This document shows positions 43,972-53,197 of a stretch of DNA of 64,000 nt, one piece after another. A program made the position numbers and the translations under genes. The stretch's first letter is position 1, and each line of letters begins with the position of its first letter. This stretch comes from VAZQ01 sp963753575 (GTDB taxonomy: Bacteria; Pseudomonadota; Alphaproteobacteria; Rhizobiales; Xanthobacteraceae), in contig CAVWCR010000001.1 of assembly GCA_963753575.1 (NCBI GenBank), positions 248,001-312,000 on the forward strand. Direction: 5' to 3'. Below the pieces are notes generated by a model. It was not told the origin of the DNA, did not search any database, and was given only the letters and a program-made list of their open reading frames with translations.

Positions 43972-44924
43972 CTATCATCGCTGTCACCGACAGCCCTTTC
44001 CCGTCCCTCGATCCGGCCATGAAGGCGCTCGCGCGCGTCGATCCCGAGATGCGTATGTCGAAGAGCACGGGCGCCGACGATATTCTTAGCGTTGCGCGCG
44101 ACGCCGACGCGATCCTGGTCACCTATGCCAAGCTGCCAGCCGAGTTGCTGCAGCAGCTGACGCGCTGCAAGGCGATCGGTCGCTTCGGCCTCGGCGTTGA
44201 CAATATCGACGTGCCGGCCGCCACCGCGCGCGGCATCACCGTCACCTACGTGCCCGACTACTGCATGCAGGAAGTGTCCGACCACGCGATGGCGCTGCTG
44301 CTTTCGCTCGCCCGCAAGGTGCCGTACTCGAACAAGCTCGTGCAGGCCGGGCGCTGGGAAATGCCAGCGGTCGCGCCGCTGCGCCGGCTCGAAGGTCAGG
44401 TGCTGGGCCTGATCGGCTTCGGCAACATCCCCCGCGCGCTCGCCCCCAAGGCGCAGGCGTTCGGGCTCACGGTCATCGCGCACGATCCCTGCGCACCGAA
44501 GGAGGTGTTCGCCGCAACGGGCGTCGAGAGCGTGAGCTTCGACGACCTGCTGGCTCGCTCGGATTTCATCTCGGTGCACGCGCCGCTGCTGCCGGCGACG
44601 CGCGGGCTCGTCAACGCGGCGGCCTTTGCCAAGGTGAAGAAGGGCGCGCTGATCGTGAACACCGCGCGTGGCCCCCTGATCGACGAGCCTGCGCTGATCG
44701 CGGCGCTCGATAGTGGTCACCTCGGCGGTGCGGCGCTCGATGTGGTCACGACCGAGCCGCTGCCGAAGGACTCGCCGCTGCTTGGCCGCGACAACGTGAT
44801 CCTGACGCCGCACACGGCGTTCTATTCGGTCGAGGCATTGGAAGAGCTGCAGACCAAGTGCGCGAGCGATGTGGCGCGCGTGCTCAGTGGCGAAAAGCCG
44901 GTCTATCCGGTGAAGGTGGGGTAA
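43968..44924 (+). CDS. D-2-hydroxyacid dehydrogenase, CtBP-like
   Basis: The 318-residue enzyme has FGLGVDNIDVPAATARGITV, nucleotide loop GLIGFGNIPRALAPKA, catalytic Arg in NTARGPLIDEPAL and His in LTPHTAFYSVEAL. It overlaps the upstream dehydrogenase by 4 bp (ATGA). Two adjacent 2-hydroxyacid dehydrogenases of different subgroups suggest oxidation of the two enantiomers or two steps of one pathway. Last gene of the plus-strand run. Confidence 0.86.
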   Translation: MTIIAVTDSPFPSLDPAMKALARVDPEMRMSKSTGADDILSVARDADAILVTYAKLPAELLQQLTRCKAIGRFGLGVDNIDVPAATARGITVTYVPDYCMQEVSDHAMALLLSLARKVPYSNKLVQAGRWEMPAVAPLRRLEGQVLGLIGFGNIPRALAPKAQAFGLTVIAHDPCAPKEVFAATGVESVSFDDLLARSDFISVHAPLLPATRGLVNAAAFAKVKKGALIVNTARGPLIDEPALIAALDSGHLGGAALDVVTTEPLPKDSPLLGRDNVILTPHTAFYSVEALEELQTKCASDVARVLSGEKPVYPVKVG

Positions 44925-44931
44925 CGAAGTC

Positions 44932-45060
44932 CGTCATTCCGGCCGGCCGAGCGAAGCGAAGGAGAGCCGGAATCGAGTAAACACCGCCCGGATGTTTCCG
45001 TAAGCCGTGCCCGATCACATGATTCTGTGTTTACTGGGTCCCCGCCTTCGCGGGGACGAC
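44932..45060. repeat. REP-like palindromes between convergent operons
   Basis: CGTCATTCCGG opens the unit. AGTAAACAC (44976) pairs with GTGTTTACT (45027), and the end folds as GTCCCCGC cttc GCGGGGAC (45038-45057). The unit sits in the 228-bp gap where the plus-strand run and the minus-strand operon converge and may work as a bidirectional terminator. The hairpins lack U tails. Confidence 0.7.
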
Positions 45061-45152
45061 AACAATCAAGGCCAGTGTAAAGCACGCCTTGATTATTTCT
45101 TCTGGTCCCAGATCACGATCACGTTCCACACACTGCTGTTAACGCCGCAACG

Positions 45153-45917
45153 CTACTCCGCCGTCCAGCCGCCGTCGATCACCAGCGCCGAGCCGGTCAT
45201 CAGCGAGGAGGCGTCGGACGCCAGGAACACGATCGCGCCGGTGAGCTCATCGAGCTGGCCGAGGCGGCCAAGCTTGATCTTTGAAAGCACCTCGTCGCGG
45301 AAGGCCCTGTTCTCGAAGAACGGCCGCGTCATCGGCGTTTCCAGGAACGTGGGGCCGAGGCTGTTGACCCGGATGTTGTGGGGCGCGAGCTCGATCGCCA
45401 TTGCTTTGGTGAAGCCCTCCATGGCGTGCTTGCTGGCACAGTAGACGGTGCGGCGCGCGGCGCCGACGTGGCCCATCTGCGAGGATATGTTGATGATGGA
45501 GCCTGGCTGCTTCGCTTCGACCAGGCGGCGCGCGACCGCCTGCGCCACGAAGAAGGCCGCGCGTACGTTGAGCGCAAAGATGAAGTCGAAGTCCTCGACC
45601 TTCACGTCCAGGAGGTAGGCCGGCCGATTGGTGCCGGCGTTGTTGATGAGAATGTTGAACGGCTGGGCGCGTGCGATCGCGTTGCGCACGGCCTCGACGT
45701 CAGTGACGTCGAGCACCAGCGCTTCCGCTCTCTCGCCGCGCGCGCGGATCGCTTCAGCCGCGGCCTCGACCTCGGCCTGGGTGCGGGCTGCGAGCGTCAC
45801 GTGCGCGCCGGCTTGCGCCAGCGCCGAGGCCGCGGCAAGCCCGATGCCGCGGCCCCCGCCGGTGACGAGCGCGCGCTTGCCGTCGAGGCGGAAGGAGGGC
45901 GTCTTGGCAAGCTCCAT
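45153..45917 (-). CDS. SDR family oxidoreductase
   Basis: The 254-residue classical SDR has TGGGRGIGLA coenzyme motif, NNAG (about 92-95), Ser in NISSQMG, Tyr-x-x-x-Lys as YCASKHAM, and a terminal IDGGWTAE. It begins 9 bp after the HpsN-like stop, so it is the last gene of the operon. It may act on the product or substrate of that dehydrogenase. An ORF upstream extension was rejected because it lies in the preceding gene. Confidence 0.88.
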   Translation of the reverse strand: MELAKTPSFRLDGKRALVTGGGRGIGLAAASALAQAGAHVTLAARTQAEVEAAAEAIRARGERAEALVLDVTDVEAVRNAIARAQPFNILINNAGTNRPAYLLDVKVEDFDFIFALNVRAAFFVAQAVARRLVEAKQPGSIINISSQMGHVGAARRTVYCASKHAMEGFTKAMAIELAPHNIRVNSLGPTFLETPMTRPFFENRAFRDEVLSKIKLGRLGQLDELTGAIVFLASDASSLMTGSALVIDGGWTAE

Positions 45918-45925
45918 CGCGGTGT

Positions 45926-47233
45926 TCACTCCGCCGCCTGCGCGTAGGGAACGTTGCGCCCGCCATAGCGGCGCACGCGCACATTGGCCTGTTCGGCATG
46001 GGCGGAGAAGCCTTCCAGGATGCAGAGCCGCGAGCAGTACTCGCCGACAAGCGCCGAAGCCTCGTCGGTGAGCACCTTCTGATAGGTGCAGGTCTTGAGG
46101 AACTTGCCGACCCACAGCCCGCCGGTGTAGCGCGCCGCCTTCTTGGTCGGCAGCGTGTGGTTGGTGCCGATCACCTTGTCGCCGTACGCGACATTGGTGC
46201 GCGGCCCCAGGAACAGCGAGCCATAGTTCTTCATGTTATTGAGGAAATAATCGACAGCTTTCGTCATCACCTGCACGTGCTCGGAGGCGATGCGGTCGGC
46301 TTCGCGCACCATCTCGGCCTCGTCGTCGCAGACGATGACCTCGCCGAAATCCTCCCAGGCCTTGCCGGCGGCGTCGGCGGTCGGCAGGATTTTGAGGAGC
46401 CGCTCGACCTCCTGCATGGTGGCGCGCGCGAGCTTTTCCGAATTGGTGAGCAGGATCGCGGGCGAGGTCGGGCCGTGCTCGGCCTGGCCGAGGAGATCGG
46501 TCGCGCACATCTCGGCGTCGACCGTCTCGTCGGCGATGATCAGCGTCTCGGTCGGCCCGGCAAGCAGATCGATGCCGACGCGGCCGAACAGCTGGCGCTT
46601 TGCTTCCGCCACATAGGCGTTGCCGGGACCAACGATCATGTCTACGGCTGAGATCGTCTCGGTGCCGAGCGCCATGGCGGCGACCGCCTGCACGCCGCCC
46701 AGCACGTAGATCTCGTCGGCACCGCCGAAATGCATGGCCGCGACGATTGCCGGATGCGGCCCGCCTTTGAACGGCGGCGCGCAGGCGATGATGCGCTGCA
46801 CACCGGCAACCCGCGCAGTCACGATCGACATGTGGGCGGACGCGACCATCGGATAGCGCCCGCCCGGCACGTAGCAGCCGATCGCGTTCACCGGGATGTG
46901 CTTGTGGCCGAGCACGACGCCAGGGAGCGTCTCGACCTCGAGGTCGCGCATCGTCTCCCTCTGCTTCTGCGCAAAGTTGCGCACCTGTGCTTGGGCAAAC
47001 TTGATGTCGTCGAGATCACGCCTGGCGACCTGGCCGATAGCGTGCTCGATCTCGGCCGGCGTGAGGCGGAAGTCCCGCGGCGACCAGTTGTCGAACTTCT
47101 GCGACAGGTCGCGAACCGCGGCGTCCTTACGCGTCTCGATGTCGGCGAGGATTTCTTCGACCGTCTGGCGCACCTTGGCGTCGGCCGCCTTGATCGCAAT
47201 CGCATCCATTCCGCGCTTGAGGTAGCGGGCCAT
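45926..47233 (-). CDS. Histidinol dehydrogenase family, HpsN-like
   Basis: The 435-residue enzyme has the HDH fold with PGGRYPMVASAHMS, VGPGNAYVAEAKRQL, IDLLAGPTETLIIAD, GQAEHGPTSPA and catalytic pair SEHVQVM. The sequence looks much closer to sulfopropanediol 3-dehydrogenase (HpsN) type proteins than to biosynthetic HisD, from motifs such as GLWVGKFLKTCTYQKV. HpsN oxidises 2,3-dihydroxypropanesulfonate to sulfolactate in two NAD steps. The family covers other alcohols, so the substrate is not certain. There are no sulfolactate lyase genes here. Confidence 0.82.
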   Translation of the reverse strand: MARYLKRGMDAIAIKAADAKVRQTVEEILADIETRKDAAVRDLSQKFDNWSPRDFRLTPAEIEHAIGQVARRDLDDIKFAQAQVRNFAQKQRETMRDLEVETLPGVVLGHKHIPVNAIGCYVPGGRYPMVASAHMSIVTARVAGVQRIIACAPPFKGGPHPAIVAAMHFGGADEIYVLGGVQAVAAMALGTETISAVDMIVGPGNAYVAEAKRQLFGRVGIDLLAGPTETLIIADETVDAEMCATDLLGQAEHGPTSPAILLTNSEKLARATMQEVERLLKILPTADAAGKAWEDFGEVIVCDDEAEMVREADRIASEHVQVMTKAVDYFLNNMKNYGSLFLGPRTNVAYGDKVIGTNHTLPTKKAARYTGGLWVGKFLKTCTYQKVLTDEASALVGEYCSRLCILEGFSAHAEQANVRVRRYGGRNVPYAQAAE

Positions 47234-47294
47234 GGTAGGTCTCCGTACTATTGTCTTTGTTGTCCGGGCTTGGCGGCCGAACATGCTGCGCGAG

Positions 47295-47332
47295 ATCCCG
47301 GATCGACCTCGCTGCGCTCGGTCGTCCGGGAT
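47295..47332. repeat. REP-like palindrome inside the operon
   Basis: ATCCCGGAtcGACC (47295) pairs with GGTCgTCCGGGAT (47320-47332) around a CTCGCTGCGCTC loop. It occupies the 112-bp spacer between the cyclase-family gene and the HpsN-like gene, where it could protect or terminate part of the transcript. Confidence 0.7.
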
Positions 47333-47345
47333 GACACCTTCGGTG

Positions 47346-48299
47346 TCACTTGATCGCCTGCGGGTTGATCGGCGAGCCGGTGCCGCCGGTGATGAGGAGC
47401 GGCGGGCCGCAGAAAAAGAACTCGTAGACGCCGTCCTTGGCGCAGTCCTCGGCCAGCTCCTTGAGATAGAAGATCTCGCCCATGCACAGCCCCATGGCCG
47501 GGATCACCACCCAGTGCCAGGGCTGGTTCGCCTCGGTCGTCTCATTCGGCCGCACCTCGACGCCCCAGGTGTCGGAGCAGATCGCGGCCACCTGCTTGTC
47601 CTGACACCAGTAGCAGTTCTCGAACTTGACGCCGGGCGCGTCGCCGCCCGCATAGCCGCCCCAGACCCCTTCCTTGAGACAGCGCTCCATCTGTCCGGTG
47701 CGCACGATCACGAAGTCGCCGCGGCCGATCGTTACTTTCTGCTTCTTGGCGCAAGCGTCGAGCTCATCGTTGGAAATACCTTCGCCGTCCTTGAGCCAGT
47801 CGACGCCGCGGAAACGTGCGATGTCGAGCAGCACGCCGCGGCCCACCATCTTGTTCTTGGAGTGCTCGATGCCGAGCACGTTGAGCCCGTTGGCATCGAT
47901 CAGCTTGGCGTCGTAGCCGTTATAGGCCTTGTCCTCGTAGAAGATGTGGCCGAGCGCGTCCCAGTGGGTGGCGCCCTGCACGCACAGCATCAAGGTGTCG
48001 TCGGCGTAGCGGATCTTGTTCCAGTCCTGCCGCTCCGCGATCGCGTCGGTGCCGGTCGCCAGCATCTGGTGGATCGGGTTGAAGCGGCCGCCGAACAGGC
48101 CGGTCTGTGGACCGCCGCGATCGAGCGGAATGCCGAGCGCAAACGCCCTGCCGGTACGGATCAGGCTTGCGGCTTTGACGATGTCCTCGGGCCACACGTG
48201 GTTGAGCGTCCCGATCTGGTCGTCCTTGCCCCACCGGCCCCAGTTCTTGAGCTTGTCGGTTGCCTCCTGGATCGCCTGTCGTCCGACCTTGATGTCCAT
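47346..48299 (-). CDS. Cyclase family hydrolase (kynurenine formamidase-like superfamily)
   Basis: The 317-residue protein has a zinc/manganese-type motif QGATHWDALGH, a variant of HxGTHxDxPxH, and a long N-terminal extension compared with 210-residue formamidases. Candidate functions are ring-opening hydrolysis of cyclic amides or esters, as in isatin hydrolase or formamidase. It sits between the molybdenum hydroxylase genes and the HpsN-like gene. Start ATG behind AAGGACC. Confidence 0.82.
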   Translation of the reverse strand: MDIKVGRQAIQEATDKLKNWGRWGKDDQIGTLNHVWPEDIVKAASLIRTGRAFALGIPLDRGGPQTGLFGGRFNPIHQMLATGTDAIAERQDWNKIRYADDTLMLCVQGATHWDALGHIFYEDKAYNGYDAKLIDANGLNVLGIEHSKNKMVGRGVLLDIARFRGVDWLKDGEGISNDELDACAKKQKVTIGRGDFVIVRTGQMERCLKEGVWGGYAGGDAPGVKFENCYWCQDKQVAAICSDTWGVEVRPNETTEANQPWHWVVIPAMGLCMGEIFYLKELAEDCAKDGVYEFFFCGPPLLITGGTGSPINPQAIK

Positions 48300-48414
48300 G
48301 GTCCTTGTTCCCTGATGTGTCCTTATTTGTCCTTGGCCGCCGCCGCGACGACGTCCTCTTGTGGGGCGCGGATTTTGACCGGACGGCTTGCCGTCGTCTA
48401 TCGGGCAATTTGGC

Positions 48415-50811
48415 CTAAACGCGTCCAAGCGCGCGCAGGATCACGCCCGGCGTCAACGGCATCTCGGTGATCGGCTGCGCGCCGAGCGGGCGCAGCGCAT
48501 CGTTGACCGCGTTCATCACCGCGCCCGGTGCGCCAGCGGTGCCGGCCTCGCCTGCGCCCTTGGCGCCGAGCTCGGAATCGGCGGTGGGCGAGACGACGTG
48601 GCCGACTTCAATGTCAGGCATCTCGGCCGCCATGGGCACCAGATAGTCGGCCATGTTGCCGTTGAGCATCTGGCCGCGCTCGTCGTAGAGGCAATGCTCG
48701 AACAATGCGCCGCCCAGGCCCTGCACCACGCCACCCCTGATCTGCTCGTCGACCAGCTGCGGGTTGATGATGGTGCCGCAGTCTTCCACGCACCAGTGTT
48801 TGAGGAGCGTGACGAAGCCGGTGTTGATATCGACCTCGAGATAGCTCGCCTGAATGCCGTTGGTGAACGCGAACGGCCAGGCGCGCGGCACGTAGTGGCG
48901 CGTCGCCATCAGCTCGGCCTGGAAGCCGGGCGGCAGCGTGTCGGGCCGGAAATAGGCGATGCGGGCCAGCTCATGCAGCGGCAGCCGCTCGGTGCCGGTC
49001 GTGCTATCGACCACGGCGCCGTCGCGGATGTCGAGGTCTTCGGGCTTCGCCTGCAGGATCGAGGCCGCGCAGGCGAGCACATTGGCGCGCAGCGCTTTGC
49101 CAGCCTGCCAGGCGGCTTCCCCGCCGATGCCGGCGGCGCGCGAGGCCCAGGTGCCGCCGCCATAGGGCGTGTTGTCGGTGTCGCCGGTGATCACCCGCAC
49201 GCGCTCGATCGGCACGCCGAAGGCCGACGCCGCGACCTGGGCGATCACCGCCTCGGCACCCTGGCCCTGCTCGGTGACGCCGGTCTGACAAATGAGCGCG
49301 CCCTGCGCGTCGAGCTTCATGGTGACGCCGTCCTGCGCCGAGATCTTGGCTCCGCCGACGCCGTAGAATGCAGCGCTTGGATTGGTGACCTCGATGAAGG
49401 CCGCAAAGCCGATGCCGCGATGAATGCCCTGCGCGCGCCGGCGCTCCTGCTCGGCGCGCAGCCCCGCATAGTTCATCATGGCGTCGAGATGCGCGAGCGC
49501 CTCGTGGTGCGAGAGCTGCTCGAACTTGATCCCTGACGCTGCCGCGCAGGGATAGGCGTCGTCCGGGATGAGATTGCGCCGCCTGATCTCGAGCGGGTCC
49601 ATGCCGATGCGCGCGGCGGCGAGCTCGACCAGCCCTTCGGTCACCGCGGTCGCGATCGGATGGCCGACCGCGCGGTACTGGCACATGACGTTCTTATTCT
49701 GGAACACGACGCGGGCGCGGGCGCGATAGTTCGGGCAGGTGTAGGGCCCGCCGGTGAGGTTGACGATCTGGTTCGCTTCGATGCCCGACGTGCGCGGATA
49801 GACCGAGTAAGGCCCGACTCCGGTGAGGTCGTCGATCTCGAAAGCCGTGATGGTGCCGTCGTTCTTGACGCCGATCTTTGCTTTCACGCTGTGGTCGCGG
49901 GCGTGAATGTCGGTGACAAAGCTCTCGATGCGGTCGGCGACGAACTTCACCGGCCGCTTGAGCAGCTTCGACAGCGCCACCGTCGCCATCTCGTCCGCAT
50001 AGGTGTGCACCTTGATGCCGAACGAGCCACCGACGTCCTTGGTGATGACCCGCACCTGCTGCTCCTCGAGCCCGAGATGCTTGGCGAACAGGTTCTGCAT
50101 CATGTGCGGCGCCTGTGTGCCGTGATAGACGGTGAGGCGCTGCTCGCCCGGGTTCCAGTCGGCCACGATCGCGCGCGGCTCGTTGGTGACGCCGGTGTGG
50201 CGACCGAACACGAAGGTCGTTTCGACGACGGTGTCCGCATCCGCAAAGCCCTTGTCGGGCTCGCCGGCCTCGTGTTTGCGCTCGAAGGTGAGATTGTCGC
50301 CAAGCTCGGGATGGATGACGGGCGTGCCGGGATCGAGCGCGGTCTCGGCATCAGTCACCGCCGGCAGTTCCTCATACATAACGTCAACCAGCTCGCAGCC
50401 GTCCTCGGCCTCGGCGCGCGTGCGCGCCACCACGGCGCACACGGCTTCGCCCTGCCAGCAGGCGCGCTCGAGCGCGATAGCGTGCTGCGGCGCCGACTTG
50501 ATGCCCTTGAGATGTGTGAGCACGCCGACCCAGGGCGTGATTATCTTTGAAAGCTCGGCGCCGGTGACGACCGCGATCACGCCCGGCGCCTTCTTCGCGG
50601 CTGCCGTATCGATCGCCGTGATGCGCGCATGCGCATAGGGCGAGCGCACGAAGGCCACATGCGCCATGCGTGGCAGCGTGACGTCGCTCACGTATTGGCC
50701 GCGGCCTTGGGTGAGGCGCGCGAGGTTCGGTCGCGGCACCGAGCGCCCGATATAGGAGTTGGGCCGGTCGAGCGCGGAGAGGCTAGGCGGTGCGTCGTCG
50801 GTGATCTTCAT
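48415..50811 (-). CDS. Molybdenum hydroxylase large subunit (xanthine dehydrogenase/CoxL family)
   Basis: The 798-residue molybdopterin-binding subunit begins with GRSVPRPNLARLTQGRGQYVSDV, then the conserved ITKDVGGSFGIKVHTY and MCQYRAVGHPIATAVTEG regions and, near the C terminus, the catalytic Glu755 in GAKGAGEAGT. The active-site loop does not read as the CoxL AYRCSFR type, so a CO dehydrogenase is unlikely and an aromatic or heterocycle hydroxylase is more likely. It overlaps the 2Fe-2S subunit (ATGA). The MoaD/MoaE system at the window start would supply the cofactor. Confidence 0.9.
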   Translation of the reverse strand: MKITDDAPPSLSALDRPNSYIGRSVPRPNLARLTQGRGQYVSDVTLPRMAHVAFVRSPYAHARITAIDTAAAKKAPGVIAVVTGAELSKIITPWVGVLTHLKGIKSAPQHAIALERACWQGEAVCAVVARTRAEAEDGCELVDVMYEELPAVTDAETALDPGTPVIHPELGDNLTFERKHEAGEPDKGFADADTVVETTFVFGRHTGVTNEPRAIVADWNPGEQRLTVYHGTQAPHMMQNLFAKHLGLEEQQVRVITKDVGGSFGIKVHTYADEMATVALSKLLKRPVKFVADRIESFVTDIHARDHSVKAKIGVKNDGTITAFEIDDLTGVGPYSVYPRTSGIEANQIVNLTGGPYTCPNYRARARVVFQNKNVMCQYRAVGHPIATAVTEGLVELAAARIGMDPLEIRRRNLIPDDAYPCAAASGIKFEQLSHHEALAHLDAMMNYAGLRAEQERRRAQGIHRGIGFAAFIEVTNPSAAFYGVGGAKISAQDGVTMKLDAQGALICQTGVTEQGQGAEAVIAQVAASAFGVPIERVRVITGDTDNTPYGGGTWASRAAGIGGEAAWQAGKALRANVLACAASILQAKPEDLDIRDGAVVDSTTGTERLPLHELARIAYFRPDTLPPGFQAELMATRHYVPRAWPFAFTNGIQASYLEVDINTGFVTLLKHWCVEDCGTIINPQLVDEQIRGGVVQGLGGALFEHCLYDERGQMLNGNMADYLVPMAAEMPDIEVGHVVSPTADSELGAKGAGEAGTAGAPGAVMNAVNDALRPLGAQPITEMPLTPGVILRALGRV

Positions 50812-51296
50812 CGGCGGCCTCCGGCGCGGCTCTGCGCCACCGCTTCGATCGCGTCAACGATGGCGTGATAGCCGGTGCAGCGGCAGTAGTTGCCTGAGAG
50901 ATGCGTGCGGATCTCCGCGCGGCTCGGCACGCCGCCGCGCGCGAGCAGCTCCTGAGCGGTGAGCAGCATGCCGGGCGTGCAGTAGCCGCACTGGAGCGCG
51001 TTGCGTGTCGCGAACGTCGACTGCAGGTCGGCGATCTCGCCCTGGTCGGAGGCGCCCTCGATGGTCTCGACGCGCGTGCCGTCGCACTGCACGGCGAGCA
51101 TGAGGCAACCGCGCACGACGACGCCGTCGACGCGCACCGTGCAGGCGCCGCAGACACCGTGCTCGCAGCCGATATGGCTGCCGGTGAGGCTCAGGTCCTC
51201 GCGCAGGAAATCGACCAGCGTCTTGCGCGCATCGACGCGCTCGCGGACCTCCTCGCCGTTGATGGTCAGAACGATGTCATGGAAACGCTCGCTCAT
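50808..51296 (-). CDS. Molybdenum hydroxylase 2Fe-2S subunit
   Basis: The 162-residue protein has two ferredoxin-type clusters. The plant-type cluster is Cys44, Cys49, Cys52 and Cys64 (CEHGVCGAC), and the second is Cys103, Cys106, Cys138 and Cys140 (CGYCTPGM and CRCTGY). It passes electrons from the molybdenum centre to FAD. Start overlaps the FAD subunit stop, end overlaps the large subunit start. Confidence 0.93.
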   Translation of the reverse strand: MSERFHDIVLTINGEEVRERVDARKTLVDFLREDLSLTGSHIGCEHGVCGACTVRVDGVVVRGCLMLAVQCDGTRVETIEGASDQGEIADLQSTFATRNALQCGYCTPGMLLTAQELLARGGVPSRAEIRTHLSGNYCRCTGYHAIVDAIEAVAQSRAGGRR

Positions 51297-52135
51297 GCTC
51301 CGCCTCCCATGAGCTCGGTCACGACGCGCTTGAGCAGGACTTTGGCGAGCTGCCGTTTCACGGCGCCCGTCGCCTGCACATCGTCGGGCGGGTCGAGGTC
51401 TGCCGCCAACGCCGAGGCCGCCGCCTCGACGTCGCCGGCCACAAGGGCAGCTTCAGCGGCGCGAGCGCGTACGGGCGTCGTGCCGACGCCGAAGAACACG
51501 AGCCGCACATCGCTGAGCGCCTTGCCGTTTGCGCGCGCAATGGCGGCGAGGCCCGCCATCGCATAGTCGCCATGGCGACGCGCGAATTCTGCAAAGCCGG
51601 TGCGCATCGCGGCCGTCGCGGCGGGCAGACGGATCGCGGTGAGCACGTCGCGCGGCGTGAGCGCGGTCTCGAACAGGCCGCGGTAGAAGGCGTCTGCTTT
51701 CACGATGCGGGTGCCGGACGGTCCCGTGATCACGGCCTCGCCGTCGAGCGCGACCAAGCAGGCGGGCAGCTCAGCCGCCGGATCCCCGAAGGCGATCGAG
51801 CCCCCGATGGTGCCGCGGTTGCGGATCGCCGGGTGCCCGATGAACGGCAGCGCCTTGGCGATCAGCGGCGCATGCGTAGCGATCTCGGTGGAACCTTCGG
51901 CCTGCGCGTGGCGAACGAGCGCACCGATCTCGAGTTGGCCGTCGCGCAACGCTATATGGTCGAGCCCGGATACGCGATTGATGTCGACAATCAGCCGCGG
52001 CCGGCTCAGCCGCATATTCAGCGTGGCGATCAGGCTCTGCCCACCCGCCAGGAGGCGCGCGTCCTCCGCGCCCATCAGCTCGATCGCATGATCGAGCGAG
52101 CAGGCCCTCTCATAGGCGAACGGCGCTGGCTTCAA
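51293..52135 (-). CDS. Molybdenum hydroxylase FAD-binding subunit
   Basis: The 280-residue subunit has the FAD motifs LLAGGQSLIATLNMR (about 28-42) and RNRGTIGGSIAFGDPAAELP (about 105-124), followed by the CO dehydrogenase flavoprotein C-terminal domain. It delivers electrons to the acceptor. It lies at the 5' end of the three-subunit unit, following the hydroxyacid dehydrogenase by about 55 bp. Confidence 0.92.
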   Translation of the reverse strand: MKPAPFAYERACSLDHAIELMGAEDARLLAGGQSLIATLNMRLSRPRLIVDINRVSGLDHIALRDGQLEIGALVRHAQAEGSTEIATHAPLIAKALPFIGHPAIRNRGTIGGSIAFGDPAAELPACLVALDGEAVITGPSGTRIVKADAFYRGLFETALTPRDVLTAIRLPAATAAMRTGFAEFARRHGDYAMAGLAAIARANGKALSDVRLVFFGVGTTPVRARAAEAALVAGDVEAAASALAADLDPPDDVQATGAVKRQLAKVLLKRVVTELMGGGA

Positions 52136-52189
52136 GCAATTCTCCCTTCGCTGGCCCGACCGGCATTAAACATCCTCAAGGCGCGGCTG

Positions 52190-53101
52190 TCATGGCATTC
52201 CCACGATCGTGCGCACGATGTCGATCGCGCGCCGCATCAGCGTCATCGAGGCTTCGAGCGTGCGAAAGGCCGCGTGCGAGGAGAGCGTCACATTGTCCAG
52301 GCGCGCGAGTGGATGATCCTTGGCGAGCGGTTCGGCATGAAAGACGTCGAGTCCCGCCCGCCCGATCTGGCCGCTCGCGAGCCCTTCGATCAGGGCCGCT
52401 TCGTCGACCAGCGCGCCGCGTGCGGTGTTGATCAGGATCACGCCCGGCTTCATGCGGGCGATGCGCTTGGCGTCGATGATGCCAAGGGTCTTGTCGTTTA
52501 GCGCAAGGTTAAGTGATACCACATCAGCGCGTGCGAGCAGGGTGTCGAGGTTGACGAGCGGCACGCCGGCCTCAGGCCGCGGCGTGCGATTCCACGCGAT
52601 CACCTCCATGCCGATGCCGCGGGCGATGCGCGCCACTTCGTGGCCGATGCCGCCGAGCCCGACCACGCCGAGCGTCTTGCCACTGAGCTGCATGCCTTCG
52701 AGCGGACCCCAGCGGCCGGCGCGCACCGCGCGGTCCATCTGCGCGAGGCCGCGCGCGCAGGCGAATATCAGCGCAATCGTGTGCTCGGCCACCGCAGTGT
52801 CGCCATAGCCCTTGATGGTGTGCACCGTCACGCCCAGCGCGTTGAGCGCCGGCACATCCATGTAGCTCGAAGCGCCGGTGCCCAGGAATACGATGTGCTT
52901 GAGGGCAGGGCACTGCGCCACGAGTTCGGTCGGCATGTAGGAATGGTCATCAAGGCAGATCGCGTAGCCGTCGAGGACCTGCGGCAGGTTGGCGCGCTCG
53001 AAGGCCCGTGTGTTCACCACGATCGGAGGATCGCTGGCTTGGTGAACGCGCGCAAAGACTGCGTCGAGCTGGTCGTTGCAATCGATGAAGATCGTTTTCA
53101 T
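52190..53101 (-). CDS. 2-hydroxyacid dehydrogenase, NAD-dependent
   Basis: The 303-residue protein is from ATG 53101. It has NAD motif VVGLGGIGHEVARIARGIGM, Arg in INTARGALVDEAALIEGL and His in LSSHAAFRTLEASM. It is the first gene of the minus-strand operon and the third such dehydrogenase in the locus. The longer ORF to 54001 reads antisense through the SDR and is rejected. Confidence 0.86.
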   Translation of the reverse strand: MKTIFIDCNDQLDAVFARVHQASDPPIVVNTRAFERANLPQVLDGYAICLDDHSYMPTELVAQCPALKHIVFLGTGASSYMDVPALNALGVTVHTIKGYGDTAVAEHTIALIFACARGLAQMDRAVRAGRWGPLEGMQLSGKTLGVVGLGGIGHEVARIARGIGMEVIAWNRTPRPEAGVPLVNLDTLLARADVVSLNLALNDKTLGIIDAKRIARMKPGVILINTARGALVDEAALIEGLASGQIGRAGLDVFHAEPLAKDHPLARLDNVTLSSHAAFRTLEASMTLMRRAIDIVRTIVGMP

Positions 53102-53197
53102 GTTGCTTCCGGCCGCCAAGTTTGCGCCAAAGATGAGCCAAGGATGCGCCGAGTATGATCTAAGTATGATAGGGCAAGGCCCAGCGAAGGGAGAGCT

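Noticed and set aside
45926..47233. Biosynthetic histidinol dehydrogenase HisD
   Set aside because: There are no other his genes, the context is catabolic, and the motifs look HpsN-like; HisD is not excluded by a test.
48415..50811. Aerobic CO dehydrogenase
   Set aside because: The CoxL-type active-site loop with Cys-Ser-Phe-Arg is not seen. A generic molybdenum hydroxylase fits better.
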